A DNA stretch of 64,000 nucleotides from Cyanobacteria bacterium SIG28. Its GTDB lineage: Bacteria > Cyanobacteriota > Vampirovibrionia > Gastranaerophilales > Gastranaerophilaceae. The notes under the pieces were generated by a model, which did not search any database, had not been told where the DNA came from, and saw nothing but the letters and a program-made list of their open reading frames with translations. Of this stretch, positions 32,410-40,835 are shown one piece after another (the stretch's first letter is position 1; each line of letters opens with the position of its first letter). The stretch is taken from assembly GCA_015152525.1 (NCBI GenBank), contig SUTU01000002.1, positions 101,239-165,238 on the forward strand, read 5' to 3'. Made by a program: the position numbers and the translations under genes.

Positions 32410-33927
32410 TCATAAAGAAAATTCAGTAACTCTAAAAACTTTTATTTCACCGGCTTCGAGTTCGGTTAAAAGTTTGTTTTTACGAGTTTTAAAATTTGGA
32501 CTTCCTTGAATTAACTGTAATTCACCTTTTTTATTAAGTCCGCTAATTTTTATTGATAATCTCTTTTGTGAATGTTTATAATCCAAATTACCCAAAACTA
32601 TAATAACTTCACCTTTATAATTTCTTGTATAAGCAAAAACTTTATCTTTGTCAGTTTTTAAAGGATTAAATGTTCCTTTAGAAATCAAATCCACATTTTT
32701 TGCTCTAAATTCAAACGCACGTTTGAAATTATCTTTTATTAATATTGACTCACCTTTAGGTTTTCTTGAATAATTAAATATATCTAATTTTCCACGATGA
32801 ACAAAATAGTAATCATCGTCAGTTTCAGTAAGTTGAGCCTTTGTATTAGCCCAAGGATAAATATAAGAGTCGCCAAATTGAAAACCGTCTATAAAATATG
32901 GATTAAATGGCAACGTTGCTTCCAACCAACACATCATCACTGAAAATTTTTCACCTTTTAAAACAACAGGACTGACTTCATCGTGTGTTGTAAATGACAA
33001 AATTACACTTTTATTTTCCGGATAAGATGTTAATAATTTCTTATTAAATTTTATATGTTCAAAAAACTCATCTGCAGTCTTCCAATCTTTAAGATTAAAA
33101 AAGCTACCGTAATAACCGTCAAAACCAGCTGATAACAATTTGTCATAAGGTGTAAATTCCGCATATTTAGAAGGCGGTTCACGCCAAGAATCAGAAGCTT
33201 CTGCCAAAAACAAAAACTCCGAATCCTTCTCTCTTGTATAATTAATCAATTCCTTCCAAAATTTAAAAGGTTTAATTGTCGCAACATCAGCCCGTATTCC
33301 GTCAGCTCCAATATTAAGTACCATATCTACAAACTTTTTATGAACATTTAAAACATCTTCATTCAAATTCAAATCATTACCGGTATTAAGAAGTCTAACA
33401 TCAGTCCAATCAGTAGGTACAATTGAAAGTTGTTTTCGATCTTTTATAAATAATTCCGGATGCGTTAGAAATAAATCATAAGCACCACAACTTGGTAAAT
33501 CTATAACAACTTTGATACCTCTTTTATGACACTCTTCAACAAATTTTTTAGCCTGTTCTATAGGTGTTAAAGTTGATGACATGTCAACTAATTGCGGGTT
33601 AATAGTTTCAAAATCTGCTATTGCGTACACAGAACCTGCTGTTCCTAAAGCCTTTAGCTTACCAACCGGTGTAATAGGTAAAACATGAACTACATTTATG
33701 TTAGCCTCTTTCAGTTCGTCTAAACGCTCAATTGCATTTATAAAATTACCGCTGATTTCATCTTCATCAATTATTTCATTACCGTTTTTATCATCAGCAT
33801 TAAAGTTTCTTATATTTATACCGCAAATTACAGCTTTATTATTTAAAAAAATTGACCTTAAACCTTCTGATGCAAATGTAACAGAAGTACTCAAAAAAGT
33901 TATAAGAAGAATTATAAAATATCTCAT
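32410..33927 (-). CDS. Exported alpha-amylase family (GH13) protein
   Basis: A 505-aa protein with a signal peptide (MRYFIILLITFLSTSVTFAS). The GH13 barrel shows region I KVVIDLPSCGA, region II GIRADVATIK with the nucleophile Asp, region III FLFLAEASDS with the acid Glu, and region IV FTTHDEV with the third Asp. Region I reads differently from the common DxVxNH. A C-terminal beta domain follows. Substrate is unknown; an alpha-glucan in the periplasm or medium is the family norm. The start at 33927 follows GGGGGGA; a longer reading has no ribosome site. A rather acidic early segment (DDKNGNEIIDEDE) could bind Ca2+. Confidence 0.88.
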   Translation of the reverse strand: MRYFIILLITFLSTSVTFASEGLRSIFLNNKAVICGINIRNFNADDKNGNEIIDEDEISGNFINAIERLDELKEANINVVHVLPITPVGKLKALGTAGSVYAIADFETINPQLVDMSSTLTPIEQAKKFVEECHKRGIKVVIDLPSCGAYDLFLTHPELFIKDRKQLSIVPTDWTDVRLLNTGNDLNLNEDVLNVHKKFVDMVLNIGADGIRADVATIKPFKFWKELINYTREKDSEFLFLAEASDSWREPPSKYAEFTPYDKLLSAGFDGYYGSFFNLKDWKTADEFFEHIKFNKKLLTSYPENKSVILSFTTHDEVSPVVLKGEKFSVMMCWLEATLPFNPYFIDGFQFGDSYIYPWANTKAQLTETDDDYYFVHRGKLDIFNYSRKPKGESILIKDNFKRAFEFRAKNVDLISKGTFNPLKTDKDKVFAYTRNYKGEVIIVLGNLDYKHSQKRLSIKISGLNKKGELQLIQGSPNFKTRKNKLLTELEAGEIKVFRVTEFSL

Positions 33928-33973
33928 CAAGATCCCCCCAATACATTTTAGCATAAAAAGTTAAAAGATTTGT

Positions 33974-35449
33974 TTAAATATGCTTTATAACCTTTTTACC
34001 AATCCCATATCGTTCACAGTACCTTTTCAATTCTTTTATAACAATATTAGAAAGCAATAATACTGCAATTAAGTTTGGTACGGCTAAAAATAATGTTACT
34101 GCATCCGAAAGATTGATTATTGATTTAAAATTCATTGCAGAACCTGCTATAATGCATAAACAATAAAACGTTTGAAAAATTCTTGTTTTTAAAACACCTT
34201 CACCAAACAAAAAGTTCCAAGCTTTCAAACCATAATACGAACCACAAAGCATAGTTGATAATACAAAACAACTTGCCATAAGGGTTAATAAAATCGGATA
34301 TGCAGGACAAATTGTAGCAAAAGCCTTAGAGGTTAATTCAATACCGGCAAGTCCATCTACTGTTAAATAAGCTTTTGAAACAACTATAACAAAAGCTGTT
34401 GCAACGCCGACTATAACAGTATCAACAAACGGTTGTAACATTGATATAAAAGCTTGTGCAACAGGTTTATTAGTATTAACGGCAGAAAAAGCAATCGGCG
34501 CTGTTCCTAAACCGGACTCATTTGCAAACATTGCACGTCTAAAACCCCATAACATACATGCCAACGCACCACCGCTCATCGCTCTGGTTGAAAAGGCTTC
34601 TTTTATTATTAGTGCTATAGTTTCAGGAAAATGATGAATATTTACAACACATACTAAAAAAGCACTTAAAACATATAACGAACACATAACCGGCGTAACT
34701 TTAGATGTAAACTTTCCTATAGCTTTTATACCGCCAATTATAGTAAACCAAGTTATAACAGCAACAATCGTACCAAGCACCCAACCATTATCAGCAAAAA
34801 TACTATTATCACCACCGGTAACTTCAGTAAATTGTGCAGTCATAGCATTTATTTGAAATAAATTCCAACCGCCAATCATTGCAAAAATACAACACACTGC
34901 ATAAGTTTTAGAAAGAGTTAAACCTATTTTATCACCTAGTTTACCAAAACCTCTAAATGCAATAGGTATATAGTACATCGGTCCACCTGACACAGTGCCG
35001 TCGGAATTTGTTTGTCTAAATTTTACCCCTAATAAAACTTCAGAAAATTTTAACGCCATTGAAAAAAGTCCGGCAACAATCATCCAAAAAATAACCCCAG
35101 GACCGCCAATTGAAACAGCTGCCGCTGAACCAGCCACATTACCTATACCGGCAGAAGCTGAAATTGTTGCACTTAAAGCCTGAAACGAAGACAGTTCGCC
35201 TTTTTTCTTTCTTTGATACCCTGTCGGATTATTGTGTTTATAATTATTAGTAATTAGTTTAATTGCGTGTTTAACACCCCAAAAGCCGATAAAACGTGTT
35301 TTTATCGTAAAATATAAAGCCGCAACAATTAAAAGCACAACAAGAAACTCAAATTTAACACCGCCAATTGTTACGGAAGAAAAAATTAAGCCTGAAACCT
35401 TATCAGCTATTGGCGCTAAAGCGCTATCTATTACGGCATCCAAATTCAT
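33974..35449 (-). CDS. Na+/alanine (AGCS family) symporter
   Basis: A 491-aa polytopic protein of the alanine or glycine:cation symporter family. It shows ALSATISASAGIGNVAGSAA, GPGVIFWMIVAGLFSMALKF, GTVSGGPMYYI and MLWGFRRAMFANESGLGTAP, all typical of the family. It imports alanine or glycine with Na+. No ribosome-binding site is present; TAGAAT lies six bases before the ATG. A 14-bp palindrome is near the presumed -35. It could be an operator, but no regulator is seen. Confidence 0.95.
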   Translation of the reverse strand: MNLDAVIDSALAPIADKVSGLIFSSVTIGGVKFEFLVVLLIVAALYFTIKTRFIGFWGVKHAIKLITNNYKHNNPTGYQRKKKGELSSFQALSATISASAGIGNVAGSAAAVSIGGPGVIFWMIVAGLFSMALKFSEVLLGVKFRQTNSDGTVSGGPMYYIPIAFRGFGKLGDKIGLTLSKTYAVCCIFAMIGGWNLFQINAMTAQFTEVTGGDNSIFADNGWVLGTIVAVITWFTIIGGIKAIGKFTSKVTPVMCSLYVLSAFLVCVVNIHHFPETIALIIKEAFSTRAMSGGALACMLWGFRRAMFANESGLGTAPIAFSAVNTNKPVAQAFISMLQPFVDTVIVGVATAFVIVVSKAYLTVDGLAGIELTSKAFATICPAYPILLTLMASCFVLSTMLCGSYYGLKAWNFLFGEGVLKTRIFQTFYCLCIIAGSAMNFKSIINLSDAVTLFLAVPNLIAVLLLSNIVIKELKRYCERYGIGKKVIKHI

Positions 35450-35455
35450 AATACA

Positions 35456-35461
35456 ATTCTA
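35456..35461 (-). promoter_or_regulatory. -10 box of leaderless AGCS symporter gene
   Basis: TAGAAT on the minus strand, six bases before the ATG at 35449, with no Shine-Dalgarno. Confidence 0.5.
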
Positions 35462-35467
35462 ATACAA

Positions 35468-35481
35468 ACATAAGCTTATGT
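35468..35481. promoter_or_regulatory. 14-bp palindrome, possible operator
   Basis: ACATAAGCTTATGT is a perfect 14-bp palindrome in the short gap before the AGCS symporter gene, inside the presumed -10/-35 spacer. Confidence 0.5.
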
Positions 35482-35484
35482 ATA

Positions 35485-36330
35485 TTATTTTATTAAATTC
35501 AAGCATAAATCATCAAAAATATTAACAGGTCGCATACCTAATATAGCTTGTTTTTTTGCGTTTTCTATCAATTTTATATGATATATAAATTCAGAATTTT
35601 TTGGTGATGATTTTAAAACTGCAAGCATATAATTTTGAATATTGTCTAAAATAGTTAACATTGGTACGTCTTTTGTTAAATCAGTCAACTTTTGAGAAAT
35701 ATCAAAAACATCTTTCCTTTCAAAAGTCCAATAGTTTTCAAAAACACCTTTAATTAACGAATAATCATAAGTTACTTCATCCATTGACGGAACAAAAAAG
35801 CACTGTGAACGTGAAATTATTGTAGATAACAAGTCATCTATATAACGAGTAAGAAATATAAAAGTTACCCCCGGTTGAGGTTCTTCAATTATCTTTAGTA
35901 AAGAATTCGCTGTTTCATCTTGAAAATTCGTTTTATTCAAACCGCAAATCTTACCTTCATCATCTCTATCGCAAAAAATAAAAACCCTATGAAAATCAGA
36001 TGTATTCATCAACGTTTCTTTAATTAAAGCTGACTGTTTCATTGAAATTACAGTTTTAGAATCATCGTCTTCCGGTTTGTTATCCAATCTCGAAACCGTA
36101 ATTACTGCCGGATGAGAATTTTCTCTAATCCATCTGCAATTAATACACGAACAATCATCAGATTTATCATTTTGACAATTTAAAAACCTCGCAATTTCCT
36201 TTGATAATGTATATTGAGCGTCAAAATCATTACCATAAAACAATATACTCTGAGGTAAAGCTCTATGTTTCGCAGTCAAAGCTTCTGTAAAATAATTAGT
36301 TAAAAACGGATATTTATTTGATAAGAGCAA
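35485..36330 (-). CDS. holB: DNA polymerase III delta' subunit
   Basis: Clamp-loader subunit. The 281-aa protein has the zinc knuckle of the DnaX/HolB group (CQNDKSDDCSCINCRWI), a helical ATPase-like core without a P-loop (SILFYGNDFDAQYT where ATPases have GxxGxGKT), EETANSLLKIIEEPQPGVTF (typical of this family) and ISRSQ in place of SRC. The start is the TTG at 36330, which lies six bases after GGAGG; there is no suitable ATG. It overlaps holA by 17 bases, so both clamp-loader subunits are made from one message. Confidence 0.9.
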   Translation of the reverse strand: MLLSNKYPFLTNYFTEALTAKHRALPQSILFYGNDFDAQYTLSKEIARFLNCQNDKSDDCSCINCRWIRENSHPAVITVSRLDNKPEDDDSKTVISMKQSALIKETLMNTSDFHRVFIFCDRDDEGKICGLNKTNFQDETANSLLKIIEEPQPGVTFIFLTRYIDDLLSTIISRSQCFFVPSMDEVTYDYSLIKGVFENYWTFERKDVFDISQKLTDLTKDVPMLTILDNIQNYMLAVLKSSPKNSEFIYHIKLIENAKKQAILGMRPVNIFDDLCLNLIK

Positions 36331-37279
36331 TTTCCACCTCCGAAACAATATCAAGCACTTCACCAGACTTTATTCTTGATTCAACTTCAAATAAATTCTG
36401 TTTCAAATCAACCAAAACTGAAGCAGAAGTATTTTTCAGCTTTGTAATTGTTTGCTTAACGACAAATTCATGCTGACCTGTTAACTTTGATAATTCCATA
36501 GTTGAAAGACTTGAAGCTTTTGTTTTTATAATAATCCATTTTCTAAGCATAGTTTGAATTGCTGAAAGAATTTCTAACGGATGTTTTTTATCAATAAGTT
36601 TCTGAAATTCCAACAAGGCTCTGTCTTTTTGATTTTTTATAATAAATTCTGTCAAATTGAACAAATCTTGATTAGATATTGCAATATCCTCAACCATTTT
36701 TTTAGTTACAATTTTTTCAGGATAAGCCATCAATTTTAATTTGTCTAACTCACAATCAAATTGTCTTAAATTGTTTCCAATTTGCTCAATCAACAGCTCT
36801 ACAGCATCATTTTTTAAGCTTAAATCTTTTTTCTTTGCTCTCTGATTTATCCAAGCAGAAATTTCAGCAGTTTTATACGTCTTAAAAACAGGAAATTCTT
36901 GAGCATTATACTGATTTAGTATCTTATAAAGCTTTCTCCTTGAATCTAATTTTCTCCCTTCATCACGTGGAAGCTTTACGACAAAAACAATATTTAATAA
37001 AGTCGGATTATTTTTTAACGCATCCTCAATATCAGACAACTCGGACTCTTCAAAACTGTTTTTTTGAGACAAAAAATAATCCTCTGCATTAACTACAATC
37101 AACATTTCACCAAACATCATCGGCGGTGTTCTTAATGCCGTTATCAATGATACATAATCCGGATTATCCAAAACTTGAAAATTCATTGCTATAAAATCTT
37201 GATTGAGTTTAGATTTCATCTTCTCAATCTCAAGTTCTATATTAAAATCTTCATCCCCATAAAAAAAGTAAACTGCCAT
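36314..37279 (-). CDS. holA: DNA polymerase III delta subunit
   Basis: Clamp-opening subunit of the replicative clamp loader. The 321-aa protein shows the family pattern: VYFFYGDEDFNIELEIEKMK at the N-terminus, PMMFGEMLIVVNAEDY, KLMAYPEKIVTKKMVEDIAI and, in the C-terminal domain, LFNLTEFIIKNQKDRALLEF. The start at 37279 is chosen because TATAAT stands six bases before the ATG; a longer reading runs through that box. The promoter is back to back with that of the gene at 37326. holB follows with overlap. Confidence 0.92.
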   Translation of the reverse strand: MAVYFFYGDEDFNIELEIEKMKSKLNQDFIAMNFQVLDNPDYVSLITALRTPPMMFGEMLIVVNAEDYFLSQKNSFEESELSDIEDALKNNPTLLNIVFVVKLPRDEGRKLDSRRKLYKILNQYNAQEFPVFKTYKTAEISAWINQRAKKKDLSLKNDAVELLIEQIGNNLRQFDCELDKLKLMAYPEKIVTKKMVEDIAISNQDLFNLTEFIIKNQKDRALLEFQKLIDKKHPLEILSAIQTMLRKWIIIKTKASSLSTMELSKLTGQHEFVVKQTITKLKNTSASVLVDLKQNLFEVESRIKSGEVLDIVSEVEIALIK

Positions 37280-37285
37280 ATAAAA

Positions 37286-37291
37286 ATTATA
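37286..37291 (-). promoter_or_regulatory. -10 box of leaderless holA
   Basis: TATAAT on the minus strand, then six bases (TTTTAT) to the ATG. Confidence 0.65.
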
Positions 37292-37310
37292 CAATAAAAT
37301 TAATTCTTTA

Positions 37311-37319
37311 TGCTAAAAT
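37311..37319 (+). promoter_or_regulatory. Extended -10 of leaderless PLP-protein gene
   Basis: TGC plus TAAAAT (37314-37319), then six bases to the ATG at 37326. The holA and PLP-gene promoters diverge within 46 bp, both leaderless. Confidence 0.65.
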
Positions 37320-37325
37320 TTTTCT

Positions 37326-38321
37326 ATGAGCTTAATTTCAATATTAAAAAAGAAAAACAAAACAACTCTTTTTACAACACCGTCCCATGACGGGAAAATT
37401 TTTATGTACCATAAATTCTACCAATGGTATAAAGCCGACATTTCAGAAACAGAAACTCATAATCCACAAAAAGCTTTAGAAAATGCCGAAAAAAAAGCCG
37501 CTAAAATTTATAATACTAAATTCACTAAATTTTTAACCAATGGATCCAGTAGCGGAATAATTTCTGCAATACTTACCTGCAAACCTAAAAATATATTAAT
37601 TTGGAATATGGCGCACCCTTGTCATAAAAATGGCGCTAAACTGGCAAATGCAAATATTATCGAGTATTCATTACCACTAGATGAAGAATTGGGTATACAT
37701 AAAGCTATAACACCACAAAAAGTAGAAGAATTATTACTACAAAATACAGCAGACACTATTGTTATAACAACTCCTACCTATGAAGGTTTTGTTGCTGACA
37801 TACAAGAAATTAGTAGAATTTGTAAGTCAAAAAACGTTAAATTAATCACTGATGAAGCTCATGGCGCACTTTATCCTTTTAGCGAAAATTTACCTGAATC
37901 GGCTATAAAATACGCCGATTTTACAATCCAATCCCTACATAAAACAGCCGGTGGTATAAACCCAACTGCACTATTACATTCTCAATGCGTTGATCCGACA
38001 GAAGCTCTTAAAATGATTTCTACAACATCACCATCATATCCAATGCTAGCTACAATAGAAGCAAATATTAATTTTCTCAATTCAAAACGGGGAAAAAGAA
38101 TCCTAGAAACACTAATAAATAATATAAAAAAATTAAACCTGCCTAAATACAATGATGATATTACAAAAATTTTATTAAAAGGCGGGTATGAACTATCCGA
38201 AAAACTGTTTAATAAATATAACATAGAGGATGAACGGACTAATGATAAGACTACATTATTACTCTGTGGTATAGGTACAAATTTAAAAAAACTTGAACGT
38301 TTAAAAAAGATTACCAAATAA
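37326..38321 (+). CDS. PLP-dependent Orn/Lys/Arg decarboxylase-like protein, short form
   Basis: A fold-type I PLP protein related to the large domain of basic amino-acid decarboxylases. The lysine that would bind PLP is in QSLHKTAGGINPTA, preceded by TDEAHGALYPF (Asp and His contacting the ring) and TNGSSSGIISAIL (phosphate cup). The family is normally about 450-490 aa; this one is 331 and lacks most of the C-terminal domain, so it may be a different activity (for example an aminotransferase-like lyase) or an evolving remnant. Relatives often neighbour clamp-loader genes (yaaO near holB in Bacillus), as here next to holA. The message is probably leaderless. Confidence 0.8.
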   Translation: MSLISILKKKNKTTLFTTPSHDGKIFMYHKFYQWYKADISETETHNPQKALENAEKKAAKIYNTKFTKFLTNGSSSGIISAILTCKPKNILIWNMAHPCHKNGAKLANANIIEYSLPLDEELGIHKAITPQKVEELLLQNTADTIVITTPTYEGFVADIQEISRICKSKNVKLITDEAHGALYPFSENLPESAIKYADFTIQSLHKTAGGINPTALLHSQCVDPTEALKMISTTSPSYPMLATIEANINFLNSKRGKRILETLINNIKKLNLPKYNDDITKILLKGGYELSEKLFNKYNIEDERTNDKTTLLLCGIGTNLKKLERLKKITK

Positions 38322-38324
38322 AAA

Positions 38325-38340
38325 GCCGCTTCTTTGCGGC
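38325..38340 (+). terminator. GC-rich hairpin after the PLP-protein gene (no T-tract)
   Basis: GCCGC and GCGGC form a 5-bp stem with a 6-base loop just after the stop. No run of T follows, so it is only a possible terminator. Confidence 0.4.
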
Positions 38341-38513
38341 ATTAACTCTCGTTAGATAAAGGAGTGGAGGAGAAAATAAAGAAAAGAGATTATACTTATA
38401 TATTCCACAATATATATTTTTTATAACACTTTTATATTTAAATTGTTACATAAGTTTATAAAACTTTACAATTAATAGCCGAAAGCATTGTATTTATTCA
38501 ATTTTATTTATAG

Positions 38514-38519
38514 TATAAT
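38514..38519 (+). promoter_or_regulatory. -10 box of the dapB operon
   Basis: TATAAT, 31 bases before the dapB ATG, followed by the Shine-Dalgarno AAGGAGG. The -35 is weak. A TGTTACA site lies at 38444. Confidence 0.5.
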
Positions 38520-38550
38520 TTAGTCAGAATTGTTAAGGAGGGCATCGTTT

Positions 38551-39300
38551 ATGATAAAAGTCGCAGTTTGCGGTTCAAACGGTAAAATGGGGAAAGAAGT
38601 TGTTAAAGCGGTCAATGCAGCTGATGACATGGAATTAGTTGCACAAATAGATATTTTTAACGGTCAATTTACGTCAATAAAAGACGCAAAAAATTCTGTT
38701 AATATTGATGTATTAGTAGATTTCACACAACCTGCATCAATATACGAAAATGCTCTCTACTGTTTGAATAATGATATAGCAATCGTTATAGGCACAACCG
38801 GGTTATCGGATGAACAAATAACAGAATTAAGAAATTTAAGTTCTGAAAAAAATGTTGCTTGTTTAATTGCACCAAATTTTTCAACCGGTGCCGTATTAAT
38901 GATGAAATTTGCTCAAATGGCATCTAAGTATTTTGACAACGCTGAAATTATAGAACTTCATCACAATCAAAAAAAGGATGCGCCATCAGGTACAGCAATA
39001 AAAACGGCAGCAATGATGGCTGAATCGAATAGTGATTTTATAAAAGGAAATTGTCCTGAAAAAGAAACATTAGAAGGTTCAAGAGGTGGTGTATCTTATA
39101 ATAATATACACATTCACTCTGTAAGAATGCCAGGATACATAGCATCACAAGAAGTTTTATTTGGCGCCAGCGGGCAAATACTAACTATCAGACATGATTC
39201 AATGAACAGAGAGTGTTATATGCCGGGCGTTTTAATGGCTGTAAGGCATGTAATTGCTAATAAGAATTTTGTATACGGATTAGAAAACATAATGGAATAG
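38551..39300 (+). CDS. dapB: 4-hydroxy-tetrahydrodipicolinate reductase
   Basis: Reduces the DapA product to tetrahydrodipicolinate for lysine and diaminopimelate, which is needed for peptidoglycan. The 249-aa protein shows VAVCGSNGKMGKEV (NADPH binding), the catalytic motif ELHHNQKKDAPSGTA and the C-terminal FGASGQILTIRHDS. The start is ATG 38551, nine bases after AAGGAGG; a TTG upstream would place that site inside the gene. It leads a six-gene run with asd, rfaE2, lpxD, lpxC and fabZ. asd follows after nine bases, which joins the aspartate-family pathway with outer-membrane synthesis. Confidence 0.97.
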   Translation: MIKVAVCGSNGKMGKEVVKAVNAADDMELVAQIDIFNGQFTSIKDAKNSVNIDVLVDFTQPASIYENALYCLNNDIAIVIGTTGLSDEQITELRNLSSEKNVACLIAPNFSTGAVLMMKFAQMASKYFDNAEIIELHHNQKKDAPSGTAIKTAAMMAESNSDFIKGNCPEKETLEGSRGGVSYNNIHIHSVRMPGYIASQEVLFGASGQILTIRHDSMNRECYMPGVLMAVRHVIANKNFVYGLENIME

Positions 39301-39309
39301 GAGAATATA

Positions 39310-40326
39310 ATGAGAAAACCAAATATAGCAATTTTAGGTGCAACAGGTGTTGTTGGTAGAGAAATAACCAAAATAACAGAAGAATTAAATGTTGAATTCG
39401 AATCAATCAAGTTTTTATCAAGTGCAAAAAGTGCCGGTACAAAAATAACTTTTAAGGGCAAAGAATATACAGTAGAAGAAGCTACACCTGAAGTTTTCGA
39501 AGGCATAGACATTGTTATGGCTTCTGCAGGCGGTTCTACCAGCCAAAAATTTGCTCCGGAAATTATTAAAAGAGGCGGTTTAATTATTGATAACTCTTCA
39601 GCTTTTCGGATGGATGAAGGTGTACCATTAGTTATTGCAGGTGTAAATGACGAAGATTTAAAATCACATAAAGGAATTATAGCAAATCCAAATTGTTCAA
39701 CTTCGCAATTAATGTTGGCTTTAGAACCATTAAATAAGCATTTTGGAATAAAAAGACTTATTGTATCAACATATCAAGCTGTTTCCGGTGCCGGACTCGC
39801 TGCTATCAATGAGCTTAGAGAAGATACCGAAGCTAATTTAAAAGGCGAAAAATTTGAAAATAAATGTTTTAAGAAACCAATTTCCTTTAACGTAATACCT
39901 CAGATTGACGTATTTTGTGAGAACGGATACACAAAAGAAGAGATGAAAGTTGTTAAAGAAACAAAAAAAATCTTGCATCTTGATGAAAACACTCCTATTT
40001 CTTGCACTGCAGCAAGAGTTCCTGTGTTTAACGGACATTCAGAAGCTGTTGACGTTGAATTTAAAGTAAATGTTGAACCTAATGAAGTGCGTGAAATTTT
40101 AAAAAATTCTTACGGAGTTACAGTTATCGATAACCCTGATAATTTTGAATACCCTACTACAAGAGATGCAAGCGGTGCAAATCCGGTTTTTGTCGGTAGA
40201 ATTCGTAAAAATTTAGCTTTTGATAATGGTATATCATTCTGGTGCGTTGCAGATAACATACGTATTGGTGCAGCATTAAATACTGTTAGAATTTGTAAAA
40301 AAGTTATAGAAATGGGCTTATTTTAA
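39310..40326 (+). CDS. asd: Aspartate-semialdehyde dehydrogenase
   Basis: Reduces aspartyl phosphate to the semialdehyde, the common precursor of lysine, methionine and threonine. NADP-binding GATGVVGREI is at the start. The catalytic Cys is in IANPNCSTSQLM, and SGAGLAAINELREDTEA and FNGHSEAVDVEF follow as expected. At 338 aa it matches the common bacterial form. It stands between dapB and rfaE2, with AGGAGAA before its start. Confidence 0.97.
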   Translation: MRKPNIAILGATGVVGREITKITEELNVEFESIKFLSSAKSAGTKITFKGKEYTVEEATPEVFEGIDIVMASAGGSTSQKFAPEIIKRGGLIIDNSSAFRMDEGVPLVIAGVNDEDLKSHKGIIANPNCSTSQLMLALEPLNKHFGIKRLIVSTYQAVSGAGLAAINELREDTEANLKGEKFENKCFKKPISFNVIPQIDVFCENGYTKEEMKVVKETKKILHLDENTPISCTAARVPVFNGHSEAVDVEFKVNVEPNEVREILKNSYGVTVIDNPDNFEYPTTRDASGANPVFVGRIRKNLAFDNGISFWCVADNIRIGAALNTVRICKKVIEMGLF

Positions 40327-40343
40327 GTTTTGAGGAGTTATTT

Positions 40344-40808
40344 ATGCTTGTTACTAAAGAAAATATAATTGATATAGTAAAAAAAGGACAAGAGAAAGGT
40401 AAAACTTTTGTTGTAACAAACGGATGTTTTGATATTTTACACGTAGGGCATGTCAGATATTTACAAAAGACAAAAGAATTTGCCGATAGTTTAATCGTTA
40501 TGCTTAATTCAGATGCATCTGTTAAAGCTATAAAAGGCGAAAGCAGACCTATTAATAATGAATTAGATCGTGCAGAAATATTAAGTGCTTTGAGTTGTGT
40601 TGATTATGTGGTAATATTTAATGAGAACTCACCGGCAAAACTCTTAGAGGATATTAAGCCAAATGTTTATACAAAAGGTGCTGATTACACTCTAGAAACC
40701 TTACCGGAACGGGATGTTGTTATCAAAAATAATATCAAAGTAGAATTTATAGATTTTGTAGATGGTAAATCAACTACAAATGTAATTAAAAAAATTAACA
40801 AAAACTAG
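40344..40808 (+). CDS. rfaE2: D-glycero-beta-D-manno-heptose 1-phosphate adenylyltransferase (RfaE2 type)
   Basis: Nucleotidyltransferase of the cytidylyltransferase-like fold that makes ADP-heptose for the LPS core or S-layer glycans. The 154-aa protein shows the HxGH signature in TNGCFDILHVGHVRYL, then RPINNELDRAEILSAL and YTKGADYTLETLPERDVV, which is characteristic of the HldE/RfaE C-terminal domain standing alone. The kinase half (RfaE1) is not in the window. It begins 17 bases after asd and is followed by lpxD, consistent with an envelope gene set. Confidence 0.93.
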   Translation: MLVTKENIIDIVKKGQEKGKTFVVTNGCFDILHVGHVRYLQKTKEFADSLIVMLNSDASVKAIKGESRPINNELDRAEILSALSCVDYVVIFNENSPAKLLEDIKPNVYTKGADYTLETLPERDVVIKNNIKVEFIDFVDGKSTTNVIKKINKN

Positions 40809-40835
40809 AAAATTTATTATATAGAGGAGTTTATT

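Noticed and set aside
38341..38420. AAAGGAG and GGAGGAG without a following start codon near 38360
   Set aside because: No ATG, GTG or TTG at a useful distance opens a frame; likely chance purine-rich sequence or a short untranslated RNA, not supported enough to annotate.
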